Program-made: the position numbers and the translations under genes
Notes under the pieces: model-generated
Database searches by the model: none
What the model was told of the DNA's origin: nothing
What the model saw: the letters and a program-made list of their open reading frames with translations, nothing else
DNA from: UBA11591 sp040220895
GTDB taxonomy: Bacteria; Bacteroidota; Bacteroidia; Flavobacteriales_E; Vicingaceae
Direction: 5' to 3'
Assembly: GCA_040220895.1 (NCBI GenBank)
Contig: JAVJVY010000008.1
Location: 124,001-188,000 of the forward strand
Length of the DNA: 64,000 nt
Shown: piece after piece, positions 25,883-35,283 of the stretch
Layout of the letters: every line of letters starts with the position of its first letter
How positions within the stretch are numbered: the first letter of the stretch is position 1

Positions 25883-26449
25883 ATGGCATCGACGGCAGAT
25901 TTTAAGAATGGACTCTGCATAAAATACAATGGTGACTTATACACCATTACTGAATTCCAGCACGTTAAACCGGGTAAGGGGCCGGCATTCGTGCGAACAA
26001 AATTGAAGAATATCAAGACGGGAAAGGTCATTGACAACACTTTTTCCGCAGGAGTTAAAATTGAAACAGTAAGAATAGAAAACAGGGACTGTCAATTCCT
26101 ATTTAAAGACGACATGGGCTATCATTTCATGGACCAGAATACCTTCGAACAGGTTACCCTGGAAGAACACATCATCAATGCCCCTGATTTTCTAAAAGAG
26201 GGTAATCCCGCGAACATCCTTTTTTTCGCCGATGAAGAATTACCGATCTCATGTGAACTACCGCCATTTGTAGAACTTGAGATTACGTATACTGAACCTG
26301 GTGTAAAAGGCGATACTGCGACCAATACATTAAAACCGGCCACCGTCGAAACCGGTGCCACGGTCAATGTGCCGCTTTTTATCAATTCAGGTGAGATCAT
26401 CAAGGTTGATACCAGAAGCGCTTCGTATTCAGAACGCGTAAACAAGTAA
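25883..26449 (+). CDS. efp: Elongation factor P
   Basis: EF-P relieves ribosome stalling at polyproline stretches. It has 188 residues and the three-domain layout. The tip loop that reaches the peptidyl-transferase centre is VKPGKGPAF, with K32 at the position modified in many species. None of the known EF-P modification enzymes is in the window. A weak -7-like sequence (TAGATTTA, 25860-25867, last base off consensus) lies 15 bases upstream, so it may be transcribed separately from the lipid A genes. Two bases separate its stop from the next start. Confidence 0.96.
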   Translation: MASTADFKNGLCIKYNGDLYTITEFQHVKPGKGPAFVRTKLKNIKTGKVIDNTFSAGVKIETVRIENRDCQFLFKDDMGYHFMDQNTFEQVTLEEHIINAPDFLKEGNPANILFFADEELPISCELPPFVELEITYTEPGVKGDTATNTLKPATVETGATVNVPLFINSGEIIKVDTRSASYSERVNK

Positions 26450-26451
26450 TC

Positions 26452-27393
26452 ATGCGTTTTAGCAAAGCAGTCCCACTTAAGGATCTCTCTGATCTAATCG
26501 GTGCTGAATTGGTAGGTGACCCGAACATGGAAGTTCTAGGGCTAAACGAGATTCACCGAATAGAAGAAGGGGAATTGGTCTTTGTCGATCATCCGAAATA
26601 CTATGACAAGGCACTACAGTCAGATGCTACATTTATACTCATTAATAAAAAGGTAGAAGCACCGGTAGGGAAGGCCCTGTTGATTTCGCAGCAACCCTTT
26701 GATGACTTTAATAAGATCATAAGGCATTTCGGAGACCTCTCATTGAATCCTTCGAACCGAGGGTATAATTGTCGGATCTCTCCTTCGGCATTTGTTCACG
26801 ATAGTGTAACCATGGGTGATAATGTCCATATTGGTGAAAATGCCATTATTCACGCCAATGTGAGCATCTATAACGACGTAGAAATTGGTGATGGAAGTAT
26901 CATACACGCCAACACCGTTCTTGGTTCTCACGCTTTTTATTATAAAAAGAAAGACAGTGGATATCACAATTTGGTGACTTGCGGCAGGCTTGTGATTGGA
27001 AAAAATGTGGAAGTTGGCGCCAATTGCACTATAGACAAGGGCGTCACCGCAGATACGGTGATAGGAGAAGGAACCAAGATCGATAATCAGGTGCAGATAG
27101 CACATGATACCGTGGTTGGAAAAAATTGTCTTTTCGCTTCACACGTGGGCATTGCAGGTTGTGTTACCATTGAAGACAATGTTACCCTGTGGGGACAGGT
27201 TGGGGTAGCTAGCGGCCTCACCATTGGTAAGAATGCCGTTGTACTAGCTCAATCAGGCTTAAATAAAAGTCTGGAAGGGGGAAAGACATATTTTGGCTCT
27301 CCTGCCGAAGAAGCGGTGAAAAAAATGAAAGAACTTGCTTTGATCAAACGAATTCCCGAACTTCTCGCATATTTGAGAAAGGATAGCGAATGA
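26452..27393 (+). CDS. Second LpxD-like acyltransferase
   Basis: A 313-residue paralogue of the LpxD at 22006-23055. The N-terminal uridine-binding domain is present (LVFVDHPKYYDKAL), then hexapeptide repeats with the catalytic-type histidine H218 in QIAHDTVVGKN. It is 36 residues shorter because of a reduced N-terminal domain and a shorter C-terminal helix. Bacteroidota often carry such a second copy beside efp; its substrate is unknown and may be a different acyl or sugar nucleotide. It overlaps the phosphatase gene by an ATGA. Confidence 0.85.
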   Translation: MRFSKAVPLKDLSDLIGAELVGDPNMEVLGLNEIHRIEEGELVFVDHPKYYDKALQSDATFILINKKVEAPVGKALLISQQPFDDFNKIIRHFGDLSLNPSNRGYNCRISPSAFVHDSVTMGDNVHIGENAIIHANVSIYNDVEIGDGSIIHANTVLGSHAFYYKKKDSGYHNLVTCGRLVIGKNVEVGANCTIDKGVTADTVIGEGTKIDNQVQIAHDTVVGKNCLFASHVGIAGCVTIEDNVTLWGQVGVASGLTIGKNAVVLAQSGLNKSLEGGKTYFGSPAEEAVKKMKELALIKRIPELLAYLRKDSE

Positions 27394-28619
27394 AAAAGAG
27401 GGGAGACAAAGCGAGTAGCCGAATTAAAGAACGAAACTTTAAGTTAAATACCCTGCTGGAGGTTTCCAATGCCATTAATAACCTGGAGTCGGATGAAGAG
27501 TTATTTCTTCATTTTCAACAGATCCTCACAGAGAAACTTAGCCTTGGTAAGGGCTTACTCATTAGTAATATCAGCGGTTGGAGCGTCGACGTCAATTTCG
27601 GAAATGTCCCAGCCTTTAGATTAAAGGATTTAGTAGCGACTTGTTCGGATTTTAATCGAATAAGTGTGCTTAATGATGAACAAAATGTCTTTCTGAGCAA
27701 CTTTGATGTGCTCATCCCCATATTTCATAAGGCCAATATCTTGTCTTATCTCTTGCTTGGAGACTTTGATGGAGAGAAAATAGAAGTTAGCCCCATCATC
27801 AGGCATTTGCCTTTTATTCAGACCTTGACCAACCTCATTGTTGTGGCTCAGGAAAACAAGCGTCTATTTGACGAAAATTTAAAACAAGTGGCCCTTCAAC
27901 GGGAGTTAGAACTTGCCAGTGAAATGCAGAACATGCTCATACCGGTGCATATTCCCGAACGTAATGACCTGGACATTTCTGCGCTATATCAGCCCCACCA
28001 GATTGTTGGAGGCGATTATTACGATTTTTTTAAGATCAGCAAGAAAAAAACGGTGTTTTGCATGGCTGACGTTTCGGGTAAAGGTATTTCGGCCGCCTTG
28101 TTGATGTCAAACTTTCAGGCAATGATGCACGCCATCCTTGTCTATGACCATGACCTTGAGAAATTGGCAGTTTCATTGAACGACCGAATTTTTAAGAATG
28201 CAGGTGGAGAGAAGTTTATCACAGCATTTATTTCAATATTCAATCACGAATCAAGGAAATTAACATACATCAACGCCGGCCACCAACCGGCCTTGCTTGG
28301 CTTAGCTGGCAAGGTCAAGCTGCTAACCATAGGCTCTCCTGTACTTGGTGGATTCGAGGTTCTGCCACACATCGAGCTGGGCCAAGAAAAGATTCAGAAA
28401 GGAAGCACCCTCATGATGTTCACCGACGGTGTTTGTGAAATAGAGAACAAGAAAAGAAAGGAATTCGGTGTGCGTGGCCTTACCAAAGTGATCAAGAAGA
28501 ATCCAGGTGTATCGTCTAAAAAGATGAACGACGTCCTAATAAAGGAGATTGATAAATTCAGGGAAGAAGAGCCTTATCCCGATGATCTTGCCCTAATGAG
28601 TGTCCGATTTCTGACTTAA
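27390..28619 (+). CDS. SpoIIE/RsbU-type protein phosphatase with N-terminal sensor domain
   Basis: A 409-residue PP2C-family (SpoIIE-type) serine/threonine phosphatase. The first ~150 residues look like a GAF-type sensor, followed by a helical linker (LQRELELASEMQNMLIP) typical of RsbU-like proteins. The catalytic domain has GGDYYDFF, MADVSGKGISAALLM, the GHQPALL loop and FTDGVCEIEN, with terminal DDLALM, giving the usual set of metal aspartates. Such phosphatases normally act on a STAS anti-anti-sigma factor; no STAS or anti-sigma gene is adjacent. It is coupled to the second lpxD by an ATGA. Its 3' end overlaps the O-antigen ligase gene by 27 bases. Confidence 0.9.
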   Translation: MKKRGDKASSRIKERNFKLNTLLEVSNAINNLESDEELFLHFQQILTEKLSLGKGLLISNISGWSVDVNFGNVPAFRLKDLVATCSDFNRISVLNDEQNVFLSNFDVLIPIFHKANILSYLLLGDFDGEKIEVSPIIRHLPFIQTLTNLIVVAQENKRLFDENLKQVALQRELELASEMQNMLIPVHIPERNDLDISALYQPHQIVGGDYYDFFKISKKKTVFCMADVSGKGISAALLMSNFQAMMHAILVYDHDLEKLAVSLNDRIFKNAGGEKFITAFISIFNHESRKLTYINAGHQPALLGLAGKVKLLTIGSPVLGGFEVLPHIELGQEKIQKGSTLMMFTDGVCEIENKKRKEFGVRGLTKVIKKNPGVSSKKMNDVLIKEIDKFREEEPYPDDLALMSVRFLT

Positions 28620-30029
28620 TTCCGCCCAGTAGATGTCGTAGGTAACGATAATGGCAATGAAGCCCCAAAAAGGAAGCGAAGCCTTGTCTGTATCCAGGTA
28701 ATTATTTAAAAATCCGTGAAGAACATAGGTGCAAAAACCCACCATAACGGCCAAGATCAAGGCCTTGTGCTGACCCAAGGGTAATCGGTGATAGAGCCTT
28801 GATCCGTGATAGAACATCAGGCAAACAATTAGAATAAAGGATAAACTGCCCAGCACGCCTGATTCTGCAAGAGGTCCGATGTATTCACTATGTGCATTAC
28901 CAAGGCGACCGGCGTTTGTCGAAATTATGGTCATGCTTTGAGAGTGCTGAAATGGGGCGTATTCGAACATGTAGGTACCCGGACCCCAACCAAAAATGGG
29001 TTTTTCCTGAAACATTTTGATCGCACTTTCCCAGCGATTTATTCGTTCTAAATTCGAAGCGTCGCTGCTGATGTTGGACATGGAGCGAATGTGTTCGGAA
29101 AAATCACTGGATGATTCATCCCTGTTCTGTTCAAGGGTCATCAAGATCTGTGACCAGGACATAGCCAGGATCACCAGTCCCAGCAGTGCCGTTCCAAAAA
29201 GATAAGAGAATTTAATCTTAAGCTTATAAATGGCCCAGAGCACAACTGAGGCTGCAAGGCTCAGCCAGGCTGCCCTGGTATAAGAAAATACGATGCCCGC
29301 TGAAAAAATAATGATAAGAATAGCGGTGTAAAATTTGATTGAGAATTTTTTGTAGTGATAAAACAAGTACAATAAAATAGGAAAGTACATGACAAGTATT
29401 GCCCCGTAAGAGGTATGATCTTTATAAAATGGTCGCATGACAAAGTGGGCGGGCTTGTCGTCGAAGTCATGAAAGTAGTGATTTACCACGGTGTATATGA
29501 TGACCATGGTAAGAGGTATGATATAGAGCCAAAGAAAACGATTGACGTTTTTTACTTTCCTGAACACCTGAATGGCGATGAAGTAAAAGGTAATTAGAAA
29601 CCACATTCGAGCAAGGACAAATTTTAACGAAACAACGGGTCTCACACTAGTAAACGTAGTGATGATAAGCCAGATCAAATGGAAAATTATAGCCAGCGTG
29701 ATGGGGTGCATGATGATTTTTTTGTCGTAGTCCATCCGGTACGATAGGCGCAGAATAAATAGAACCATGATCAGAAAAAGGACGGGTTCGGTCGGCAGAA
29801 ACATCCCTATACCGCCGAATTCCAGTTTTTCAAGGTTCAGCGACAGGGGTGTGCAGAATACGATGAACCAGAAGACCTTTTCAATGGAAAGGAGTGTCAT
29901 CAGCCCGACGATGATTGCCGCAGGGATGGCATTGAACCAGTACTGTTCGTAATAAATGAAAATAGCGTTAACAACGACGTATAACGCCGACAGAAACCAT
30001 ATCCACCTTATTTCAAGCTTGTTGATCAA
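28593..30029 (-). CDS. O-antigen ligase/polymerase family membrane protein
   Basis: A 478-residue protein with about 11 transmembrane helices. The large periplasmic loop carries the family motif FGWGPGTYMFEYAP, typical of Wzy_C/WaaL proteins that polymerise O-units or ligate glycans to lipid A core. The sequence cannot decide between polymerase and ligase. The predicted start is TTG at 30029, nine bases after the chain-length gene's stop, so the two are co-transcribed. Convergent overlap of 27 bases with the phosphatase gene. Confidence 0.87.
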   Translation of the reverse strand: MINKLEIRWIWFLSALYVVVNAIFIYYEQYWFNAIPAAIIVGLMTLLSIEKVFWFIVFCTPLSLNLEKLEFGGIGMFLPTEPVLFLIMVLFILRLSYRMDYDKKIIMHPITLAIIFHLIWLIITTFTSVRPVVSLKFVLARMWFLITFYFIAIQVFRKVKNVNRFLWLYIIPLTMVIIYTVVNHYFHDFDDKPAHFVMRPFYKDHTSYGAILVMYFPILLYLFYHYKKFSIKFYTAILIIIFSAGIVFSYTRAAWLSLAASVVLWAIYKLKIKFSYLFGTALLGLVILAMSWSQILMTLEQNRDESSSDFSEHIRSMSNISSDASNLERINRWESAIKMFQEKPIFGWGPGTYMFEYAPFQHSQSMTIISTNAGRLGNAHSEYIGPLAESGVLGSLSFILIVCLMFYHGSRLYHRLPLGQHKALILAVMVGFCTYVLHGFLNNYLDTDKASLPFWGFIAIIVTYDIYWAELSQKSDTH

Positions 30030-30038
30030 GACAGGGAA

Positions 30039-31091
30039 TTAGCTATTAGTGCTGCTAACCGCTTTGGACACACGATCCTTTAGTTGCAGGGACTTGATGC
30101 TTTGGAACGTAATAATGAAGAAAATAGTGAGTAAAAAGGCACCAAGTGTGGATGTAACTACGATAAGCCAGCGTATGGGATAAGATTTTTTCTCGGCCGG
30201 TCTGGCATTGTTCACAATAAATTTATGTTCAAGGCTGCGTTCGGCATCGACCTTTGCCTCGGCATATTTGGCCTTAAGGAAACTCAATTGTTTACGGTCC
30301 CATTCAAAATTGTCGCGAATTGATGAGTAAATACCGCCGTATTTTGATAATACATCGAGTTTTTCTTGAATGATGTCAGCTGCCTTTAACTGCCCTTCCC
30401 TCAGTGCAATGGCGTATTCCTGAGTTAGTACCTCTGCCTGAGCTTCAGGATCATGCACACCCATGACCCTAATTCTGGAAAGACTGTCCTCCATTTTATT
30501 CATGTAGTTAACCATGGCAAAATATTCGTCTTCAACAATTTTTAGACCTTCGTACGCAATTTCTTTTTGCATACGGTTCTTTGCGCTGTCCAGCAAAGCG
30601 GCAATGTTGTTGGCAATCAGCGCGGCCGTATCCGGGTTTCGGTCTAACACAGAAATTTCAACGCTCATGAATTCTGTTCTCCTGAAAGAAATGTTTGAAG
30701 TATATTCCTTGATGAGCTTGGTATATTTGAATTCATCATCGGGATCGATGTCATAATGCCTCATCAGATCGTACTTTTCTATGATACGATTCATGATCTC
30801 ATCCGATTGCAGCACTTGCAACATTTGTTCGGCTTCTTCTTCTTCTCCAAGGGAAAGGATATCGTTCTTGCCCCCGACATTGTCGGCAATCAATGCCTTT
30901 GAAATGGAAGTAGTGGTTGTGGGAAACAATATCACACTGGATTTATATTTGTTTTCAAGCAAGAGAGAAACAGCGGAAGAAACAATAGCGGCGAACAGAG
31001 AAACACCGAGAAGTATTTTCCTCCATTTATAGAGAAAGACGATCAGATTTGCCGAAGACATGTCAAAAGTGTTGTTATCGTTATTTTCCAT
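30039..31091 (-). CDS. Wzz/GumC-type polysaccharide chain-length protein
   Basis: This 350-residue inner-membrane protein has two transmembrane helices, near residues 29-48 and 305-328. They flank a long, mostly helical periplasmic part with coiled-coil sections (about 185-300). It matches the Wzz/LPS_wzz family, which sets polymer length together with Wzy. The N-terminal cytoplasmic tail is short and the C-terminal tail has no tyrosine-kinase domain, so it is the simple form. It has its own -7 box and precedes the ligase/polymerase gene. Confidence 0.87.
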   Translation of the reverse strand: MENNDNNTFDMSSANLIVFLYKWRKILLGVSLFAAIVSSAVSLLLENKYKSSVILFPTTTTSISKALIADNVGGKNDILSLGEEEEAEQMLQVLQSDEIMNRIIEKYDLMRHYDIDPDDEFKYTKLIKEYTSNISFRRTEFMSVEISVLDRNPDTAALIANNIAALLDSAKNRMQKEIAYEGLKIVEDEYFAMVNYMNKMEDSLSRIRVMGVHDPEAQAEVLTQEYAIALREGQLKAADIIQEKLDVLSKYGGIYSSIRDNFEWDRKQLSFLKAKYAEAKVDAERSLEHKFIVNNARPAEKKSYPIRWLIVVTSTLGAFLLTIFFIITFQSIKSLQLKDRVSKAVSSTNS

Positions 31092-31111
31092 TGGACGGGA
31101 TTTTAGTCGCG

Positions 31112-31119
31112 CAAAAATA
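31112..31119 (-). promoter_or_regulatory. -7 box (TATTTTTG) for the chain-length/ligase pair
   Basis: TATTTTTG on the minus strand lies 20 bases before the ATG at 31091, in the 92-base gap after the flippase gene. It would drive the Wzz-like and ligase/polymerase genes. Confidence 0.5.
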
Positions 31120-31183
31120 GAACTTTTAAGCAGGGTGGATTAGAATGCTCATGTATAACATGCAATTCACATCAATATTATAT

Positions 31184-32644
31184 TCAAAATCGTTCAACCA
31201 ATTGTTTTCTGAGCTGAAAAAACCTGATGGCCTGGTTGACCGATATCAGTTTTAGACCGAAAGCTGCCGCCAGTCCAATAAAGAAATTGGAAACCGAGAT
31301 GGTAATCCAATGGAAGCCCAATGCTTTTAGTAGAGAAAAAGACAAAATCAGAACAAGCGCATAAATGGCCATTTTCAACCAACTTGCTCCGCTTATGTGA
31401 ATATCCATTTCTTTTCTGACCAAAACTACTTGATAAATGGCCATCAGTATTTGAGTCACCATGCTGGCAAAGGCGGCCCCTTCTGCCTTATGCGTAGGAA
31501 TAAGTAACAGATTCAATCCTATGTTCAGGAAGACGCCTATCATGGCCATAGTATTTAGCGCCCTAAGACTTTGGTTTGCCGTTAACAATGCACCGAATAT
31601 GTACGTACCAGCCAGACTGAAAAACCCGAACATCAGGTATTTAAAGGCCTGTGAAGATGCCTGAACTTCGGTATCGTATCTCAGGTCCATGATCTCAACC
31701 GCCTGAAAAAAGCCTATGCAGCTGGCAAAAATTGCCCCACAGGTTAGTATTTTAAAAGAAAGTTCCAATAGGGGTTGTACGTTTTTTTTCTGCCCTAGAA
31801 GACGACTGAACATCGGAAATAGCAAGGTGGAAAATAAAAGTGCAAGCATATTGCCGGCCTCGTAAAAACGGAATGCCTGGGCATAGATGCCGGCTTGATA
31901 AGGTCCGTCATCCAGCATTCTTTCAATCATGACACCGTCTGTTCTGTAATAGAATCCCATTAACAACACTAATAGGGCGTAAGGGAAACTTTTTTTCAGA
32001 ATCAACAATGAAAAAGGGATCTTCAAAGAAATTCCCTTGAAACCCACCTTTCTTATGACTAGAAATAAACCCGCCAACAAGGCTAAGGCGTAGGCTGCAG
32101 TTTGCAGGTATACAAATAGTTCAATAGATAACTTCATGTCATTCGGCCCGAACCAGAGCACATAAGAACATGTTCCAATCAATACCAGCCGGTCCAAAAC
32201 ACTGATTAAACTGTCCTGAGCGTAAAGCTGCAAACCCGCGAGATTTGACCGCAGGTAAAGTATAAAACCGGCCAGAACTTGATTTAAGCATAAAAGCAGG
32301 AGAAGGTAGAGGGAACCCTGTCCGTAACCCAAGACTAACCCAAGTAAAAGTGTGATCAGCACATAGATCCCGGCCAGTGCCATTCGAAGGCCCATGATAT
32401 GCTTAAAGTGCTTATTGAGCAGAATTTCATTTCTCGCTATGGTACCGGTATTGAAATTGACGATACCAAAGTCTAGAAAAATGTTCATTAGGATACTCAG
32501 GTTGAGTAGTGCAAAGTAGCTCCCGTAAGAAGATTGCCCGAGCCGAATAATGAATTCGGTGTCAATGCCCAGAATGTAAAAAGGCTTGACCAGCAAATTC
32601 AGAAAAACGAGTAAGACAAGATTAGAAATGAATTTGCGCTGCAC
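31184..32644 (-). CDS. Polysaccharide flippase (Wzx/MOP family)
   Basis: A 486-residue membrane protein with 12-14 hydrophobic segments, the length and general layout of Wzx-type lipid-linked oligosaccharide flippases. The N-terminal half contains the conserved ARNEILLNKHFKHI and the RTDGVMIERML element seen in the MOP superfamily. The predicted start is GTG at 32644. A possible -7 box is 23 bases upstream. It is 92 bases from the chain-length gene and belongs to the same assembly set. Confidence 0.87.
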   Translation of the reverse strand: MQRKFISNLVLLVFLNLLVKPFYILGIDTEFIIRLGQSSYGSYFALLNLSILMNIFLDFGIVNFNTGTIARNEILLNKHFKHIMGLRMALAGIYVLITLLLGLVLGYGQGSLYLLLLLCLNQVLAGFILYLRSNLAGLQLYAQDSLISVLDRLVLIGTCSYVLWFGPNDMKLSIELFVYLQTAAYALALLAGLFLVIRKVGFKGISLKIPFSLLILKKSFPYALLVLLMGFYYRTDGVMIERMLDDGPYQAGIYAQAFRFYEAGNMLALLFSTLLFPMFSRLLGQKKNVQPLLELSFKILTCGAIFASCIGFFQAVEIMDLRYDTEVQASSQAFKYLMFGFFSLAGTYIFGALLTANQSLRALNTMAMIGVFLNIGLNLLLIPTHKAEGAAFASMVTQILMAIYQVVLVRKEMDIHISGASWLKMAIYALVLILSFSLLKALGFHWITISVSNFFIGLAAAFGLKLISVNQAIRFFQLRKQLVERF

Positions 32645-32667
32645 AGTGAAGAATCCTAGGATAAATC

Positions 32668-32675
32668 CGAAAATA
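32668..32675 (-). promoter_or_regulatory. Possible -7 box (TATTTTCG) for the flippase gene
   Basis: TATTTTCG is a TAnnTTCG variant and lies 23 bases before the GTG start at 32644, in the gap shared with the divergent glycosyltransferase gene. Confidence 0.35.
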
Positions 32676-32729
32676 GGACAAAATCGATATAATTACTTAC
32701 TTTGACCGCCATTATTCCAAGCTTCCAAA

Positions 32730-33857
32730 TTGAAGATTGCCGTAAACACCCGCTTCTTAATTAAAGACAGAATAGAAGGGATTGGAAGATTCACTCAAGA
32801 ATTGGTGAGTAGACTCGTTAACTCACATCCCGAGGTCGAATTCCATTTTTTATTTGATGAGGCTTACGAATCCGATCTTATAGATTACAAGAACGTCACA
32901 CCTCATGTTTTATTCCCTCCTATAAAGCATGCTTCATTGGGTAAAATTTGGTTTGATCATTCAGTCAGGCGAAAACTTCGACAGCTCAAGCCGGACGTGT
33001 TTCTCTCCACAGACAGCATGAACACCTTGCATCCGGAATTCAAAACAGCGACCGTCATTCACGACTTGAATTTTGAACACTTTCCCGAATACTTCTCGCC
33101 TTCCTGGCGCAATTACTATTTAAACAGGGTGCCGGTAGTGGCCAGAGAATCGGACGCCATATTTACGGTTTCGGAATTCAGTGCAAAAGACATTACACGC
33201 CAGTACGGCATAGATTCAGAAAAGATCACTGTCATTTACAATGGAGCTTCGACCCAGTTTATCCCGTCAAGTCCCAATAAATTTGAATCTGTTAAGAAAC
33301 GATTTTCGGATGGAAAAGAATATTTCCTATTTGTTGGTGGCATGTACCACCGTAAAAACCTACTCAGATTGTTCAAGGCATTTGAGCAATTCAAGGAAAA
33401 AAGTGGCTCCGAAACAGTCTTGGTCATGGCAGGGCGTCATGTATCAGATTCCGTAGAAGTTATTTCAGAAATAAAAAAATCGCGCTTTAGAGCAGACATC
33501 ATCACGCCGGGTCGCATCAATGACGAGGATCTACCCGACCTGATGAGTGCGGCCAGGGCCTTGACTTATGTTTCAGTGTTCGAAGGCTTTGGAATGCCAG
33601 TGCTAGAGGCCATGTCCTGTGGAATACCAATTCTTACTTCCAATGGAACCTCCTTACCAGAAATTGCGGGCGATGCAGCATATTATGCTGATCCTTTTGA
33701 CGTTGAATCTATATGCGCAGGGCTTGTACAATTGGATTCGGATCCTGAGCTCCGCGCTAAACTGGCGGAGAAAGCCCTGACAAGAGCCCAACTATTTAAA
33801 TGGGATGACGGTGCTGAAAAGGCGTGGACCGTCCTGTCTAAATTGATCAGATTCTGA
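32730..33857 (+). CDS. Family 4-type glycosyltransferase
   Basis: A 375-residue cytosolic GT-B glycosyltransferase. The donor-binding C-terminal half has GGMYHRKNL and the FEGFGMPVLEAMSCGIP block, whose two glutamates bind the nucleotide sugar; this pattern fits GT4 enzymes of the mannosyl/rhamnosyl kind. The predicted start is TTG at 32730, giving MKIAVNTRFL. It is divergent from the flippase gene and likely adds a sugar to the same polymer. Its last 11 bases overlap the FkbM gene. Confidence 0.88.
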   Translation: MKIAVNTRFLIKDRIEGIGRFTQELVSRLVNSHPEVEFHFLFDEAYESDLIDYKNVTPHVLFPPIKHASLGKIWFDHSVRRKLRQLKPDVFLSTDSMNTLHPEFKTATVIHDLNFEHFPEYFSPSWRNYYLNRVPVVARESDAIFTVSEFSAKDITRQYGIDSEKITVIYNGASTQFIPSSPNKFESVKKRFSDGKEYFLFVGGMYHRKNLLRLFKAFEQFKEKSGSETVLVMAGRHVSDSVEVISEIKKSRFRADIITPGRINDEDLPDLMSAARALTYVSVFEGFGMPVLEAMSCGIPILTSNGTSLPEIAGDAAYYADPFDVESICAGLVQLDSDPELRAKLAEKALTRAQLFKWDDGAEKAWTVLSKLIRF

Positions 33858-34602
33858 CCTTATCTGACAATTTTTCAATATGGTCGGCATTCAAAAAGAA
33901 AAAGTTCACTCCACGGTATTCTTCGATGGGTTTTATGAGCAGCTTGTTATTTGGTATAAATGCTTCATAATTAAATTCATACAGGTAATCTAACAAGGCC
34001 TTTATATCCGGCTCATTCGAATTGATTCCACCATTTATTTCAAGCATCAACATGGGATGGTCGCGTTCCAGTAAATTGATCGCTCCACGAAGTACAGCAA
34101 GATCGTGCCCTTCGGCGTCGCACTTGATAAAGTGCACCACCTCATCCTTCATGACATTGTCGATGGTATTGGTCACAACCTCTTCTCCTGTTCCATCATT
34201 GCTAATATGAGCTTCGTACAGGTTTTCACCGCCTTTTTCGTACTGCGGTATGCTCATCTTTGCAAATCCAACTGCATCACTTAGCGCTAAATTGTGCAGA
34301 CGGACATTGGTCAATTTAAATTTACTCACATTATTTTTTAGCACATCAAAGGTCTTTGCTACTGGTTCAAAACTGTGAACCATTCCCGTAGTTCCAGTGA
34401 ATTTTGACAGAAATTTGGTATAGAGGCCATAATTGGCGCCAATGTCCAATACGGTGGAACCCGATTCAATGATTGTGGATAAGACACCGATTTCCATTTC
34501 ATCAGATACGCCTGCTTTCTTAAATTTATACTCGTAATACTTCATGCGCACCAGGCGCTGTATAAAATGGGGGAGTATCCTGTTTATTTTATGGAGCATC
34601 AT
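33847..34602 (-). CDS. FkbM family methyltransferase
   Basis: A 251-residue SAM-dependent methyltransferase of the FkbM family, which O-methylates sugars or other small acceptors. The SAM loop is LDIGANYGLYTKFLS, with later KCDAEGHDLAVLRGA and MLEINGGINS motifs typical of the family. The frame is open to a TTG at 34611, but a weak -7-like element (TAATATTG on the minus strand, 34609-34616) would cover that codon, so the ATG at 34602 is chosen; the ATG at 34599 is equally possible. It probably modifies the polysaccharide made by the neighbouring genes. Confidence 0.8.
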   Translation of the reverse strand: MMLHKINRILPHFIQRLVRMKYYEYKFKKAGVSDEMEIGVLSTIIESGSTVLDIGANYGLYTKFLSKFTGTTGMVHSFEPVAKTFDVLKNNVSKFKLTNVRLHNLALSDAVGFAKMSIPQYEKGGENLYEAHISNDGTGEEVVTNTIDNVMKDEVVHFIKCDAEGHDLAVLRGAINLLERDHPMLMLEINGGINSNEPDIKALLDYLYEFNYEAFIPNNKLLIKPIEEYRGVNFFFLNADHIEKLSDKVRI

Positions 34603-34635
34603 TTGGGGCAATATTAATCAAATGGACCATAAACC

Positions 34636-35235
34636 ATGTTGAAAAGCCATTTATCTGAGCACTTGGAAGCGGGTTGCGATGAAGCAGGTCGCGGTTGTCT
34701 CGCTGGTCCGGTGGTGGCGGCTGCTGTAATTCTACCCAGGGACTTTCCACACGAATTAATAAATGATTCAAAGAAATTATCGGAACGCCGAAGAGATGAG
34801 TTACGTCCTATCATTGAAGAAAGGTCAATGGCCTGGTCAATCGGGGTGGTCGATCACCTGGAAATCGATAGGCTGAACATTTTAAATGCGAGCATAGAAG
34901 CCATGCACAGGGCCATAGCTAAGCTTAAGCACTTACCTGAATTACTGCTGATCGACGGGAATCGTTTTCATCCTTTTAGATCAATCCCTCACCAATGCGT
35001 CATTGGTGGTGACGCAAAATACAGTTCGATCGCAGCGGCATCAATTCTCGCAAAGACGCATCGCGATGGACTGATGCAGGCCCTTCATATCCAATTCCCT
35101 GATTACGGCTGGAATCACAACAAAGGGTACCCAACGCGCCTCCATCGGGAAGCCATTGCGGACATCGGTCCTTCATCTTATCACCGTTCAAGTTTCAAAC
35201 TATTGAAAACTCAAGGCAATCTTTTCGAGAATTAA
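34636..35235 (+). CDS. rnhB: Ribonuclease HII
   Basis: RNase HII cuts the RNA strand at ribonucleotides embedded in DNA. The 199 residues contain the active-site start CDEAGRGCLAGPV (D15, E16), LLIDGNRFHP (D107) and GGDAKYSS (D126), with AAASILAKTHRD downstream. The four acidic residues needed for catalysis are all present. The gene stands alone between the FkbM gene and a large anchored protein. Confidence 0.96.
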   Translation: MLKSHLSEHLEAGCDEAGRGCLAGPVVAAAVILPRDFPHELINDSKKLSERRRDELRPIIEERSMAWSIGVVDHLEIDRLNILNASIEAMHRAIAKLKHLPELLLIDGNRFHPFRSIPHQCVIGGDAKYSSIAAASILAKTHRDGLMQALHIQFPDYGWNHNKGYPTRLHREAIADIGPSSYHRSSFKLLKTQGNLFEN

Positions 35236-35283
35236 CTCAGGAGTGTTAATTCTTCTTTGAATCCAAGATCATGCGAGTACCTA

